This document shows positions 30,239-37,592 of a DNA stretch of 64,000 nt, piece after piece. Under the pieces are notes generated by a model. The model saw only the letters and a list, made by a program, of their open reading frames with translations. It did no database searches and had not been told where the DNA came from. The position numbers and the translations under genes are program-made. This DNA comes from Desulfosoma caldarium (GTDB taxonomy: Bacteria; Desulfobacterota; Syntrophobacteria; Syntrophobacterales; DSM-9756), in assembly GCF_003751385.1 (NCBI RefSeq), contig NZ_RJVA01000012.1, forward strand, positions 1 to 64,000. The letters run 5' to 3'. How positions within the stretch are numbered: the stretch's first letter is position 1; each line of letters opens with the position of its first letter.

Positions 30239-31441
30239 ATGACGCAGCGAGCCAAGGCGTTGAGTGGAATCAAGGTGTTGGATTTGTCGCGGGTTCTGGC
30301 CGGGCCGTATTGTTCTATGATGTTGGGGGACATGGGAGCGGATGTGATCAAGGTGGAGCGCCCCGGCGTGGGCGACGACACCCGCCAGTGGGGACCGCCG
30401 GAAGCCGGTGGCGAAGCCGCCTATTACCTGTGTGTCAATCGCAACAAGCGCAGCATCACGGTGGATTTGAAAAAGGAAGAAGGGCGGCGCATCATTCGTT
30501 CTTTGGCTTCCCAAAGCGACATTCTCATTGAAAACTACAAGGTGGGCACGTTGCCCAAAATGGGCCTCGGCTACGAGGACCTTCAAAAGATCAATCCGCG
30601 TTTGATTTATTGTTCCATCACGGGATTTGGCCAAAATGGTCCTTATAAGGACAAGCCCGGCTATGATTTCATGATTCAGGGCATGGGCGGCATCATGAGC
30701 ATCACCGGGGATCCGGACGGTCCTCCTATGAAAGTGGGTGTGGCCATTGTAGACATCACGGCCGGACTGTTTGCCTGCAGCGCCATTCTCGCGGCCCTTT
30801 ACCACAGAACCTTAACAGGCCGAGGTCAATATATCGATGTGGCCCTTTTGGATGCCGTGGTGGCCTGGCTGGCCAACGTGGGCAGCAACTATTTGGTTTC
30901 CGGAGAAATCCCAAAGCGCTACGGGAACGCTCATCCCAATATCGTGCCCTACGAGCCGTTTAAGTGCAAGGACGGAACCTACATTGCCCTTGCGGTGGGT
31001 AACGACCGGCAGTGGCAGGATTTTTGCCGTTTGGCCGGCCTGGAATCCTTGGCCAACGATCCTCGTTTTGCCACCAACCCTCAGCGGGTCATTCACCGCA
31101 AGGAGCTCATCCCTCTGGTGGCTCAAGCCATGTTGCAAAAGACCGGCGACGAGTGGTTGGAGGCTCTGGATCGGCTGAAAATTCCCTGCGGGCCCATCAA
31201 CACGTTGGATCGGGTTTTTGCCGACCCTCAGGTGCTCGCTCGAAACATGGTGGCCGAAGTGCCCCACCCGACGGCCGGATCCGTGAAGCTGGTGGCGAGT
31301 CCCATGAAGTTTTCGGACACGCCGTGTGTCATCGACAGGCACCCGCCCCTGTTGGGCGAGCACACGGAAGAAGTGCTTCAGCAGGTGCTCGGGTATTCGC
31401 AGGAAGACATTTGTCGGCTGAGGGAACAGGGGGTGGTGTGA
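30239..31441 (+). CDS. Class III CoA-transferase, SUGCT-like (putative glutarate CoA-transferase)
   Basis: 400-residue CaiB/BaiF family enzyme. It starts GIKVLDLSRVLAGPYCSM, continues DDTRQWGPP and RNKRSITVDLK, and has GRGQYIDVALLDA around the catalytic Asp. From memory it tracks human SUGCT, the succinyl-CoA:glutarate CoA-transferase, in many blocks (KMGLGYEDLQKINPRLIYCS; NAHPNIVPYEPFK; CGPINTLDRVFADPQVL). The expected job is to make glutaryl-CoA from glutarate and a CoA donor. AAGGAGGG precedes the ATG at 30239. It is followed after 6 bp by the decarboxylase delta-like ORF. Confidence 0.82.
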   Translation: MTQRAKALSGIKVLDLSRVLAGPYCSMMLGDMGADVIKVERPGVGDDTRQWGPPEAGGEAAYYLCVNRNKRSITVDLKKEEGRRIIRSLASQSDILIENYKVGTLPKMGLGYEDLQKINPRLIYCSITGFGQNGPYKDKPGYDFMIQGMGGIMSITGDPDGPPMKVGVAIVDITAGLFACSAILAALYHRTLTGRGQYIDVALLDAVVAWLANVGSNYLVSGEIPKRYGNAHPNIVPYEPFKCKDGTYIALAVGNDRQWQDFCRLAGLESLANDPRFATNPQRVIHRKELIPLVAQAMLQKTGDEWLEALDRLKIPCGPINTLDRVFADPQVLARNMVAEVPHPTAGSVKLVASPMKFSDTPCVIDRHPPLLGEHTEEVLQQVLGYSQEDICRLREQGVV

Positions 31442-31447
31442 GATACG

Positions 31448-31576
31448 ATGGGTGAGGCGCTGATCATTTTTGCCAACGGAGTGCTGGGGGTTTTCCTGGG
31501 CATGGGTGTGCTCTACGGGGCCATGCATTTTTTAGCGTGGCTTGTGGCCCGCATGGCCAAGGAGGAACAGTCGTGA
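31448..31576 (+). CDS. Small one-helix delta/gamma subunit of a sodium-pumping decarboxylase (OadG/GcdD-like)
   Basis: A 42-residue ORF with a single membrane helix (about residues 4-33, ANGVLGVFLGMGVLYGAMHF) and a short charged tail RMAKEEQS. Its position immediately before the beta subunit, its size and the GVLGVFLGMGV pattern match the small membrane subunit that holds Na+-translocating decarboxylases together. Its TGA stop overlaps the GTG start of the beta subunit (GTGA), implying translational coupling. No similarity search could be run; the assignment rests on position and topology. Confidence 0.7.
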   Translation: MGEALIIFANGVLGVFLGMGVLYGAMHFLAWLVARMAKEEQS

Positions 31577-32691
31577 ACGGAGGACCTCTGGATTTGTTGA
31601 CCCACATGGGCCTTTTCGCGGTCACGCCCGGTATGGTTTTCATGTGGGTGGTGGCCGCGGTGTTGGTGTACTTGGCCATTGCTAAACAGTTTGAACCCTT
31701 GTTGCTGTTGCCCATCGGGTTCGGCATTTTGGTGGCCAATCTTCCCCTGACCGGTCTGATGGAACCGGGAGAAGGCCTTCTGTGGCGCTTTTACCATTAC
31801 GGCCTGCAGTGGGAAGTTATTCCTCCGGTTATCTTTCTAGGCTTGGGCGCCATGACGGATTTCGGCCCCATGCTGGCACGGCCTTCCTTAATCTTTTTGG
31901 GAGCGGGCGCTCAGGTCGGGGTTTACCTCACCTTTTTCGTCGCACGCCTTCTGGGCATGACCTTACCGGAAGCGGCCACCACGGGCATCATCGGCGGTGC
32001 CGACGGTCCCACCAGCATTTATTTAGCGACGAGGCTGGCGCCGCACATGTTGGGCAGCTGTGCCGTGGCCGCCTACTCCTACATGGCCCTTGTGCCCATC
32101 ATTCAGCCGCCGGTTATGAAACTGCTGACGAATCCGGCCGAGCGGGCCATGGTCATGAAGAAATCGCGCAAGGTGCCCAAGCTGGAACGGATCCTATTTC
32201 CCATCGTTGCCACTTTGGTCACGGTCCTGGTAGTGCCCGCCTCGGCGCCGCTCATGGTCATGTTTATGCTGGGTAACCTCTTTCGTGAATCGGGTGTTGT
32301 GGAACGCTTGGCCGGCGCGGCCCAGAATGAGCTCATGAACATCGTGACCATCTTCCTGGGCCTATCGGTCGGCGCCACCATGAACGCCGCCACTTTCTTG
32401 CAACCGAAGGTCGTTTACATCTTTCTCCTCGGCCTAGTGGCCTTTGCGGTGAGCACGGCCTGTGGAGTGCTTTTTGCCAAGTTCATGAACTTGTTCCTTA
32501 AGGACAAGATTAACCCCCTGATCGGCGCGGCGGGTGTTTCCGCCGTGCCCATGTCGGCTCGCGTGGTGCACCAAGTGGGCAGTGAGGCCAACAAGAAGAA
32601 TTACCTACTCATGTTTGCCATGGGGCCGAACATTGCCGGTGTCATCGGAACCATTTTGGCAGCGGGCGTGTTTCTTTCCATGCTTCAATGA
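31573..32691 (+). CDS. Sodium ion-translocating decarboxylase beta subunit (OadB/GcdB/MmdB family)
   Basis: 372-residue membrane protein with about nine to eleven hydrophobic segments. The family signature is GIIGGADGPTSIYLA near residues 137-151, whose Asp lies in the Na+ pathway, and LSVGATMNAATFLQP is also conserved. The beta subunit couples decarboxylation of carboxybiotin to Na+ export. The frame is open from 31537, but the GTG at 31573 overlaps the preceding stop and has AAGGAGG 7 nt upstream. Neighbours supply the carrier and carboxyltransferase; glutaconyl-CoA is the proposed substrate from context, methylmalonyl-CoA the main alternative. Confidence 0.9.
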   Translation: MNGGPLDLLTHMGLFAVTPGMVFMWVVAAVLVYLAIAKQFEPLLLLPIGFGILVANLPLTGLMEPGEGLLWRFYHYGLQWEVIPPVIFLGLGAMTDFGPMLARPSLIFLGAGAQVGVYLTFFVARLLGMTLPEAATTGIIGGADGPTSIYLATRLAPHMLGSCAVAAYSYMALVPIIQPPVMKLLTNPAERAMVMKKSRKVPKLERILFPIVATLVTVLVVPASAPLMVMFMLGNLFRESGVVERLAGAAQNELMNIVTIFLGLSVGATMNAATFLQPKVVYIFLLGLVAFAVSTACGVLFAKFMNLFLKDKINPLIGAAGVSAVPMSARVVHQVGSEANKKNYLLMFAMGPNIAGVIGTILAAGVFLSMLQ

Positions 32692-33025
32692 GCCGGCAAG
32701 AAGAGTTACCGAGAAATGGCAAAGTCGTCGTTCCGCCGACGGCGGAAGCTTTTATAGGGACTGTGGGGTCAAACTCGGCGTTTGCGGTCACTCACGCGCA
32801 GGCGGGAGTCGATAACCCTGCGGGAACCTTGGATTCGAGGTAAGTTGGCGCGGCCATAAGACCGCCGGAGATGGCGAAAAGTCGAAGCGCCGAGAAGCGC
32901 GAGGGAATGTCGCGGCTTGCGCCGCTCCAACAGATCGGCTTCTCAAGCAGGTTTTAATATAAGGAGCATTTCTTCCGTCAAAGACCTAGGTTTTGTAACT
33001 TTCACGGACCACAAGGAGGATTCCC
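32692..33025. other. Intergenic gap inside the decarboxylase cluster
   Basis: About 330 bp without a gene. A partial copy of the dispersed repeat (CTGTGGGGTCAAAC) lies near 32760-32775. AAGGAGGATTCCC precedes the carrier start. A separate promoter for the downstream genes may lie here, but none stands out. Confidence 0.5.
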
Positions 33026-33241
33026 ATGGCAGAAGACGTTTTGGCCCCGATGGTGGGCAAGATTTTGAAGATCAAAGTCAAGGCCGGCGACGCGGTGCAG
33101 GAAGACGACGAGGTGCTCGTGATGGAATCCATGAAGCTGGAAACCTCCGTGCACGCGCCGTGCAGCGGTGTGGTCAAGGAAATCAAGGTTTCCGAAGGCG
33201 ACCGAGTGGAAGAAGACGACGTTTTGCTCGTCATTGAATAA
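33026..33241 (+). CDS. Biotin carboxyl carrier protein (decarboxylase gamma/carrier subunit)
   Basis: 71-residue free-standing biotinyl domain. The biotin-accepting Lys37 is in VMESMKLE, which replaces the usual AMKM core. Two symmetrical half-repeats (APMVGKILKIKVKAGDAV and APCSGVVKEIKVSEGDRV) form the classic barrel. Without the Pro/Ala-rich linker seen on many carriers, it must be a separate mobile subunit shuttling CO2 between the carboxyltransferase and the membrane beta subunit. AAGGAGG lies 6 nt before the ATG. It might also serve the biotin carboxylase/carboxyltransferase pair at the start of the window. Confidence 0.93.
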   Translation: MAEDVLAPMVGKILKIKVKAGDAVQEDDEVLVMESMKLETSVHAPCSGVVKEIKVSEGDRVEEDDVLLVIE

Positions 33242-33260
33242 TCCGCAAAGGGGGACGCTC

Positions 33261-34418
33261 ATGCAGTTTGAACTCACCGAAGAACAACGCATGGTGCAAG
33301 AGCAGGCGCGCCGTTTCGCCGAAAAAGATATTCTTCCCACCGTTGAGGACGAAGAGCGGAACCATGTGTTCAACCGAGAACGGCTGAAAAAGATGGGGGA
33401 ACTGGGCTTCTTTGGCTGTTGCATTCCCGAAGAATATGGTGGCAACGGCATGGGTTTCATGGAATCGGTGTTGATGACTGAACAGATCGCCAAAGTTTCA
33501 CCATCCTGGCGCGTGCCATTTAATATGCAGAACATCGGTCCGGCCATCACCGTGAACCAGTTCGGAACGGAAGAGCAGAAGAAAAAATATATTCCTGAAT
33601 GGGTTTCCGGGGAAAAGATCGGCTTTTTTGCCATCACCGAACCCAACGCCGGATCGGACGTGGCGGGCATGCGCACCACGGCAAAGGACATGGGCGACCA
33701 TTGGGAGCTGAACGGCCAAAAGATGTGGATCAGCAATGCGCCCGTGGCCGATGTGGGTCTAGTCTACGCCTACACGGACAGGGACAAGAAGTACAAGGGC
33801 ATGACCTGTTTCATCGTGGATGTGGCCAACAACCCCAACATCGAACGCCGCGCCATCGAATCCAAGCTGGGGCTGCACTGTTCGCCCACGGGAGAGCTGA
33901 TCTTTGACGGGGCCAAGATTCCCAAGGACGCCGTTTTGGGCCAGGTGGGCGAAGGGTTCAAAATTTGCATGTGGATGCTCAATAACACGCGCCTCAGCTG
34001 TGCCGCCGGGGCTTTGGGGGTTTCGGGAGCGTGCTTGGAACTGGCCGTCAAATACGCCAATGAGCGGACTCAGTTTGGCAATCCCATTTCCACCTACCAA
34101 ATGATTCAGGCGCAGATCGCCGAAATGGCCGCGGAGCATGAAGCGGCCAAATGGCTTGTCTACCATGCCGCCTACCTCAAAGACCAAGGCAAGCCCAACC
34201 AGCTGCAGACGTCCATCGCCAAGTTTTTTGCATCAGAGTGTGCGGTGCGCGCGGCCAATGAGGCCATGAAGATCTTCGGTTCCTACGGGTTTTCCACGGA
34301 ATACCCCATCGAGCGGTACTACAGGGATGCCAAATCCTACCAGGTTGTGGAAGGGACGAGCAATGTGCAGAAGATGATCATTGCCGGCATTACCTGCGGC
34401 CATCAGCCGAACCGATAA
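33261..34418 (+). CDS. Acyl-CoA dehydrogenase, probably non-decarboxylating glutaryl-CoA dehydrogenase
   Basis: 385-residue FAD enzyme of the acyl-CoA dehydrogenase family, with ITEPNAGSDVAGM (flavin site) and a C-terminal YRDAKSYQVVEGTSNVQ holding the catalytic base Glu364. Two residues point to glutaryl-CoA. Arg84 in SPSWRVPF aligns with the arginine that binds the distal carboxylate in glutaryl-CoA dehydrogenases. Val363 stands just before the base, where decarboxylating enzymes have Tyr. The Tyr-to-Val exchange is the published mark of the glutaconyl-CoA-forming enzyme of Desulfococcus. It lies 19 bp after the biotin carrier. The electron acceptor should be ETF, not encoded here. Confidence 0.85.
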   Translation: MQFELTEEQRMVQEQARRFAEKDILPTVEDEERNHVFNRERLKKMGELGFFGCCIPEEYGGNGMGFMESVLMTEQIAKVSPSWRVPFNMQNIGPAITVNQFGTEEQKKKYIPEWVSGEKIGFFAITEPNAGSDVAGMRTTAKDMGDHWELNGQKMWISNAPVADVGLVYAYTDRDKKYKGMTCFIVDVANNPNIERRAIESKLGLHCSPTGELIFDGAKIPKDAVLGQVGEGFKICMWMLNNTRLSCAAGALGVSGACLELAVKYANERTQFGNPISTYQMIQAQIAEMAAEHEAAKWLVYHAAYLKDQGKPNQLQTSIAKFFASECAVRAANEAMKIFGSYGFSTEYPIERYYRDAKSYQVVEGTSNVQKMIIAGITCGHQPNR

Positions 34419-34434
34419 AAGGAGCGAGGGGGTT

Positions 34435-35991
34435 ATGGCACCGGAGTGGAAAGATCTGACGGAAAAGTTTCAGGCCGAGCGGCAACGGCTGCGAGCCGGC
34501 GGGGGGGCGGAACTTCAGGCCAAGGAGCATGCCAAGGGCAAGCTCACGGCCCGGGAACGCATCGATCTCTTGTTTGATCCCGGGACATTTGAAGAAGTGG
34601 ACCTTTTTGCCAAGCACATTGGGCGAGATTACGGTCTGGACAAAAGGGAGCTGCCCGCCGACGGCGTCATCATCGGCTACGGGGAAGTGAACGGCCGAGG
34701 GTGCATGGTGTACGCCGAGGATTTTACCGTGGTGGCCGGAACCTTTGGTGAGCGGCATGGGCGCAAGATCTGTAAGATTATTGACATGGCTCGCAAGTAC
34801 GGCTACCCCGTGGTGGGTATCAACGATTCGGGCGGCGCCCGCGTGACCGAACAGATGGGGGCGCTTTCCCAGTATGGCCAGTTGTTTTACCGCCATGTGG
34901 CCGCTTCGGGAGTCGTGCCCCAGATTGCCCTTATCATGGGCCCTGTGGCCGGCGGCCAGGCCTACTCGCCGGCGCTTATGGACTTCATTTTCATGGTGGA
35001 CAAGACCAGTTCCATGTTCATTGCCGGGCCACCCTTGGTGGAAGCGGTGGTCTACGAAAAGACCGACGAACAGTCCTTGGGTGGGCCCAAGGTGCATGGG
35101 CGGATCACGGGGGTGTCGGACGGCACCATGGCCGATGATCGCCAATGCTTGGAGCAGACGCGCCGCTTGCTGTCCTACTTGCCGTTGAACAACAAGGAGG
35201 CGCCGCCCTATGAGGAACCCGAGGACCGTGCGGATCGTGAAACCGAGGAACTGGAGCAAATCATTCCCACGGACCAGAAAAAGCTCTACAACATGCGCCG
35301 GGTCATCGAAGTGGTGTTTGATCGGGGAAGTTTCTTTGAACTCAAAAAGGAATTTGCCCAAAACCTCATCATCGGTTTTGCCCGCCTCAACGGCCACGTG
35401 GTGGGCGTGGTGGCCAACAATCCCATGAAATATAACGGCGCTCTGGACTACAATGCCGCCGACAAGGGATCCCGTTTTATTCGGTTCTGCGATGCTTTCA
35501 ATATTCCGCTCATCAGTTTGCAGGATGTGCCGGGCTTTCTCATCGGCACTCGCTCCGAACACAACGGGATCATTCGCCACGGGGCCAAGATGCTGTACGC
35601 TTACGCGGAAGCCACCGTGCCGAAGATCACCTGCGTTGTGCGCAAGGCCTACGCAGGAGGATACCTGGCCATGTGCAGCAAGGATCTGGGTGCGGACCTG
35701 GTTTTTGCCTTGCCCACCGCCGAAATCTGCCTTATGGGCCCTCAAGGCGCGGTGAACATTTTGTTTCGCAAGGAAATCGCCGCCGCACAGGATCCCGAAA
35801 AGGTGCGAGCCGAGCGGGAAGCGGAATTCATGGAGCGCTACGTCAATCCCACCTATGCGGCCGGGCTGCAGCACGTGGATGACATTATCATGCCGGCGGA
35901 ACTGCGCCGACGCCTTATCAAGGGGTTGGAAATGACCCTGGACAAGGACGAAGAAGGGCCCGATCGCAAGCACGGGATCACGCCTGTGTGA
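34435..35991 (+). CDS. Biotin-dependent acyl-CoA decarboxylase/carboxylase carboxyltransferase (MmdA/PccB family)
   Basis: 518-residue carboxyltransferase with the N- and C-terminal crotonase-like halves fused. Landmarks are GKLTARERIDLLFDPGTFEE near residue 40, GINDSGGARVTEQ near 129, and GFLIGTRSEHNGIIRHGAK near 380 with AYAGGYLAM near 405 forming the second oxyanion region. It removes CO2 from an acyl-CoA onto biotin (or the reverse). Its length and sequence are closer to MmdA/PccB than to the 587-residue GcdA of Acidaminococcus, so the substrate (glutaconyl-CoA) is inferred from the adjacent dehydrogenase. GGAGCGAGGGGG precedes ATG 34435, 16 bp after the dehydrogenase stop. Confidence 0.88.
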   Translation: MAPEWKDLTEKFQAERQRLRAGGGAELQAKEHAKGKLTARERIDLLFDPGTFEEVDLFAKHIGRDYGLDKRELPADGVIIGYGEVNGRGCMVYAEDFTVVAGTFGERHGRKICKIIDMARKYGYPVVGINDSGGARVTEQMGALSQYGQLFYRHVAASGVVPQIALIMGPVAGGQAYSPALMDFIFMVDKTSSMFIAGPPLVEAVVYEKTDEQSLGGPKVHGRITGVSDGTMADDRQCLEQTRRLLSYLPLNNKEAPPYEEPEDRADRETEELEQIIPTDQKKLYNMRRVIEVVFDRGSFFELKKEFAQNLIIGFARLNGHVVGVVANNPMKYNGALDYNAADKGSRFIRFCDAFNIPLISLQDVPGFLIGTRSEHNGIIRHGAKMLYAYAEATVPKITCVVRKAYAGGYLAMCSKDLGADLVFALPTAEICLMGPQGAVNILFRKEIAAAQDPEKVRAEREAEFMERYVNPTYAAGLQHVDDIIMPAELRRRLIKGLEMTLDKDEEGPDRKHGITPV

Positions 35992-36001
35992 CGCCTATGG
36001 A

Positions 36002-36041
36002 GGGGAAGAGTTCCGCCGCAAGGACGCCTTTCCCCTTTTTT
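36002..36041 (+). terminator. Possible rho-independent terminator after the carboxyltransferase gene
   Basis: GGGGAA (36002-36007) can pair with TTCCCC (36030-36035), followed by six T residues. The stem is short with a long loop, so readthrough into the transporter genes is likely. Confidence 0.35.
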
Positions 36042-36169
36042 GTTGATCAAAGAAGGTTGTTTTGAGTCGGCAAAAATTGTACGGGATTTCTATAAGTCGT
36101 TGGCGGGTCCGAACGGCGTGGGCTGTTCGGGACAAAGCAGCAGGGCAGGTCAAAAGAAAGGAGAGGACG

Positions 36170-37165
36170 ATGAGGAAACTTGCGTTGGTGGGCATGCTGG
36201 TCTTGGGACTTTTTATCGGGCAGGCGCAGGCCGAGTCGGCCAAGGTTCTTGTGGCCACGGGAGGCATCGGCGGCGTCTACTATTACTATGGAACACAGAT
36301 TGCCGAAATTCTGACCAAGAACAATGCCGTCCCGGCCACGGCCATTCAGACGGCGGCCTCCGTCGACAACATGCTTCTCATTCGGGACAAGACAAACCCG
36401 GACAAGAAAACTTACTTTCTGGCCACCGTGCTTCCGGACACGGCCTATTTCACCGTCACCGGAAAGCATGAGAAGTTTGCCGAAAAGCCGGTCAAGGCCA
36501 GTATTTTGTGGATGATGTACCCTAACTTCCTGCACATCGTCACCACAGACCAGTCCGGAATCAAGAGCCTGGCAGACCTTAAGAACAAGCGTGTTTCTCC
36601 GGGCGCTCCGGGCAGCGGCACCGAATTCACGGCCTTGAACCTGCTCAAGGCCGCGGGGATTGAACCGGAAAACTTCAAGAAATGGGAAAGACTTGGAGCC
36701 AAGGAATCGGCTGAGGCGCTGGTCAATGGCACCATTGACGCCTATTTCTGGTCCGGCGGGCTACCGACGGGAAGCATTGTGGAATTGGCCAACACTTTGA
36801 AGCGCAAGGGCATGAATTTGGCGCTGGTGCCCTTGGCGGAAACGGACCCCGGCGTGGCGGCCTTCATGAAAGAGTTTAAGGGGCTGGCTGACCCGACTGT
36901 GATTCCTAAGGACGTTTACGGTTTAAAGGAGGATGTGCCCACTTTGGCGTTTTGGAACATGTTCATGGCACCGGAAAGCCTTCCCGAGGATCTGGCCTAC
37001 ACCATCACAAAAACCGTTTTTGAGAACTTGCAAACACTTCATGCTTCGGTCAAGCCGTCCAAGGACACCACGGCAGAAAACACGGCGCGTTTTGTCGGCA
37101 AGACTGCCATTGCGTTCCATCCCGGGGCCGTGCGCTATTTTAAAGAGAAAGGCCTCGTAAAATAG
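36170..37165 (+). CDS. TAXI-family TRAP transporter substrate-binding protein
   Basis: 331 residues with a Sec signal peptide (hydrophobic residues 5-17, cleavage after AQA near 21). The mature protein shows the TAXI pattern: VATGGIGGVYYYYGTQIAEIL, then DLKNKRVSPGAPGSGTEF and a variant of the ALVNGTIDAYFW segment. TAXI receptors feed substrates to fused TRAP permeases and several bind dicarboxylates such as glutamate or glutarate-like acids. Its position straight after the degradation genes suggests glutarate or a related acid. AAAGGAGAGG lies before the ATG. Confidence 0.88.
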   Translation: MRKLALVGMLVLGLFIGQAQAESAKVLVATGGIGGVYYYYGTQIAEILTKNNAVPATAIQTAASVDNMLLIRDKTNPDKKTYFLATVLPDTAYFTVTGKHEKFAEKPVKASILWMMYPNFLHIVTTDQSGIKSLADLKNKRVSPGAPGSGTEFTALNLLKAAGIEPENFKKWERLGAKESAEALVNGTIDAYFWSGGLPTGSIVELANTLKRKGMNLALVPLAETDPGVAAFMKEFKGLADPTVIPKDVYGLKEDVPTLAFWNMFMAPESLPEDLAYTITKTVFENLQTLHASVKPSKDTTAENTARFVGKTAIAFHPGAVRYFKEKGLVK

Positions 37166-37181
37166 AAAGGATGCCCACGTC

Positions 37182-37592
37182 ATGATCCGGCGCCCTGCGG
37201 TGATCGGCTGCACGGTTTTACTAGTGGGGCTGTTTGCCGCGGGGTTTGTCCTCAAACCGGCTCAGGTGGTCACCGCGGATGGCCGGAGCCGCGTGGTGTT
37301 CTTCCACCGATTTCAAAGAGGAAGCTTCCAGTTTGTCAATTCCGTGACCCACAAGCCGGTGACCGTGCACTTTCGCGTGCTTTCCCGGTTTGACCGGTTT
37401 TCCATAGAAACGGACGAAGAGACGGAAAACTATTACACATCGGGAACCTATGACATGGATGCGCTGCTTTCCCGCCAGACGACTTCTTCGCTGAAACTGT
37501 GCAGTATGCAGGGGATCGAGCTCTCCGTTGGTGACGACAGGTGGGAGATTCAAGACGGCTGTTTGGAGGTGACGTTGCTATGGACGTTTTGA
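37182..37592 (+). CDS. DUF1850 protein associated with TAXI-TRAP transporters
   Basis: 136 residues with one N-terminal hydrophobic segment (about 7-25), likely a signal anchor, followed by a small beta-rich domain (VVFFHRFQRGSFQFVNSVTHKPV). Genes of this family commonly sit between TAXI receptors and TRAP permeases; the biochemical role is unknown. It begins 16 bp after the receptor gene and overlaps the permease by 13 bp. Confidence 0.75.
   Translation: MIRRPAVIGCTVLLVGLFAAGFVLKPAQVVTADGRSRVVFFHRFQRGSFQFVNSVTHKPVTVHFRVLSRFDRFSIETDEETENYYTSGTYDMDALLSRQTTSSLKLCSMQGIELSVGDDRWEIQDGCLEVTLLWTF

Noticed and set aside
34390-35973. 527-codon open frame on the - strand
   Set aside because: Antisense shadow of the carboxyltransferase gene.
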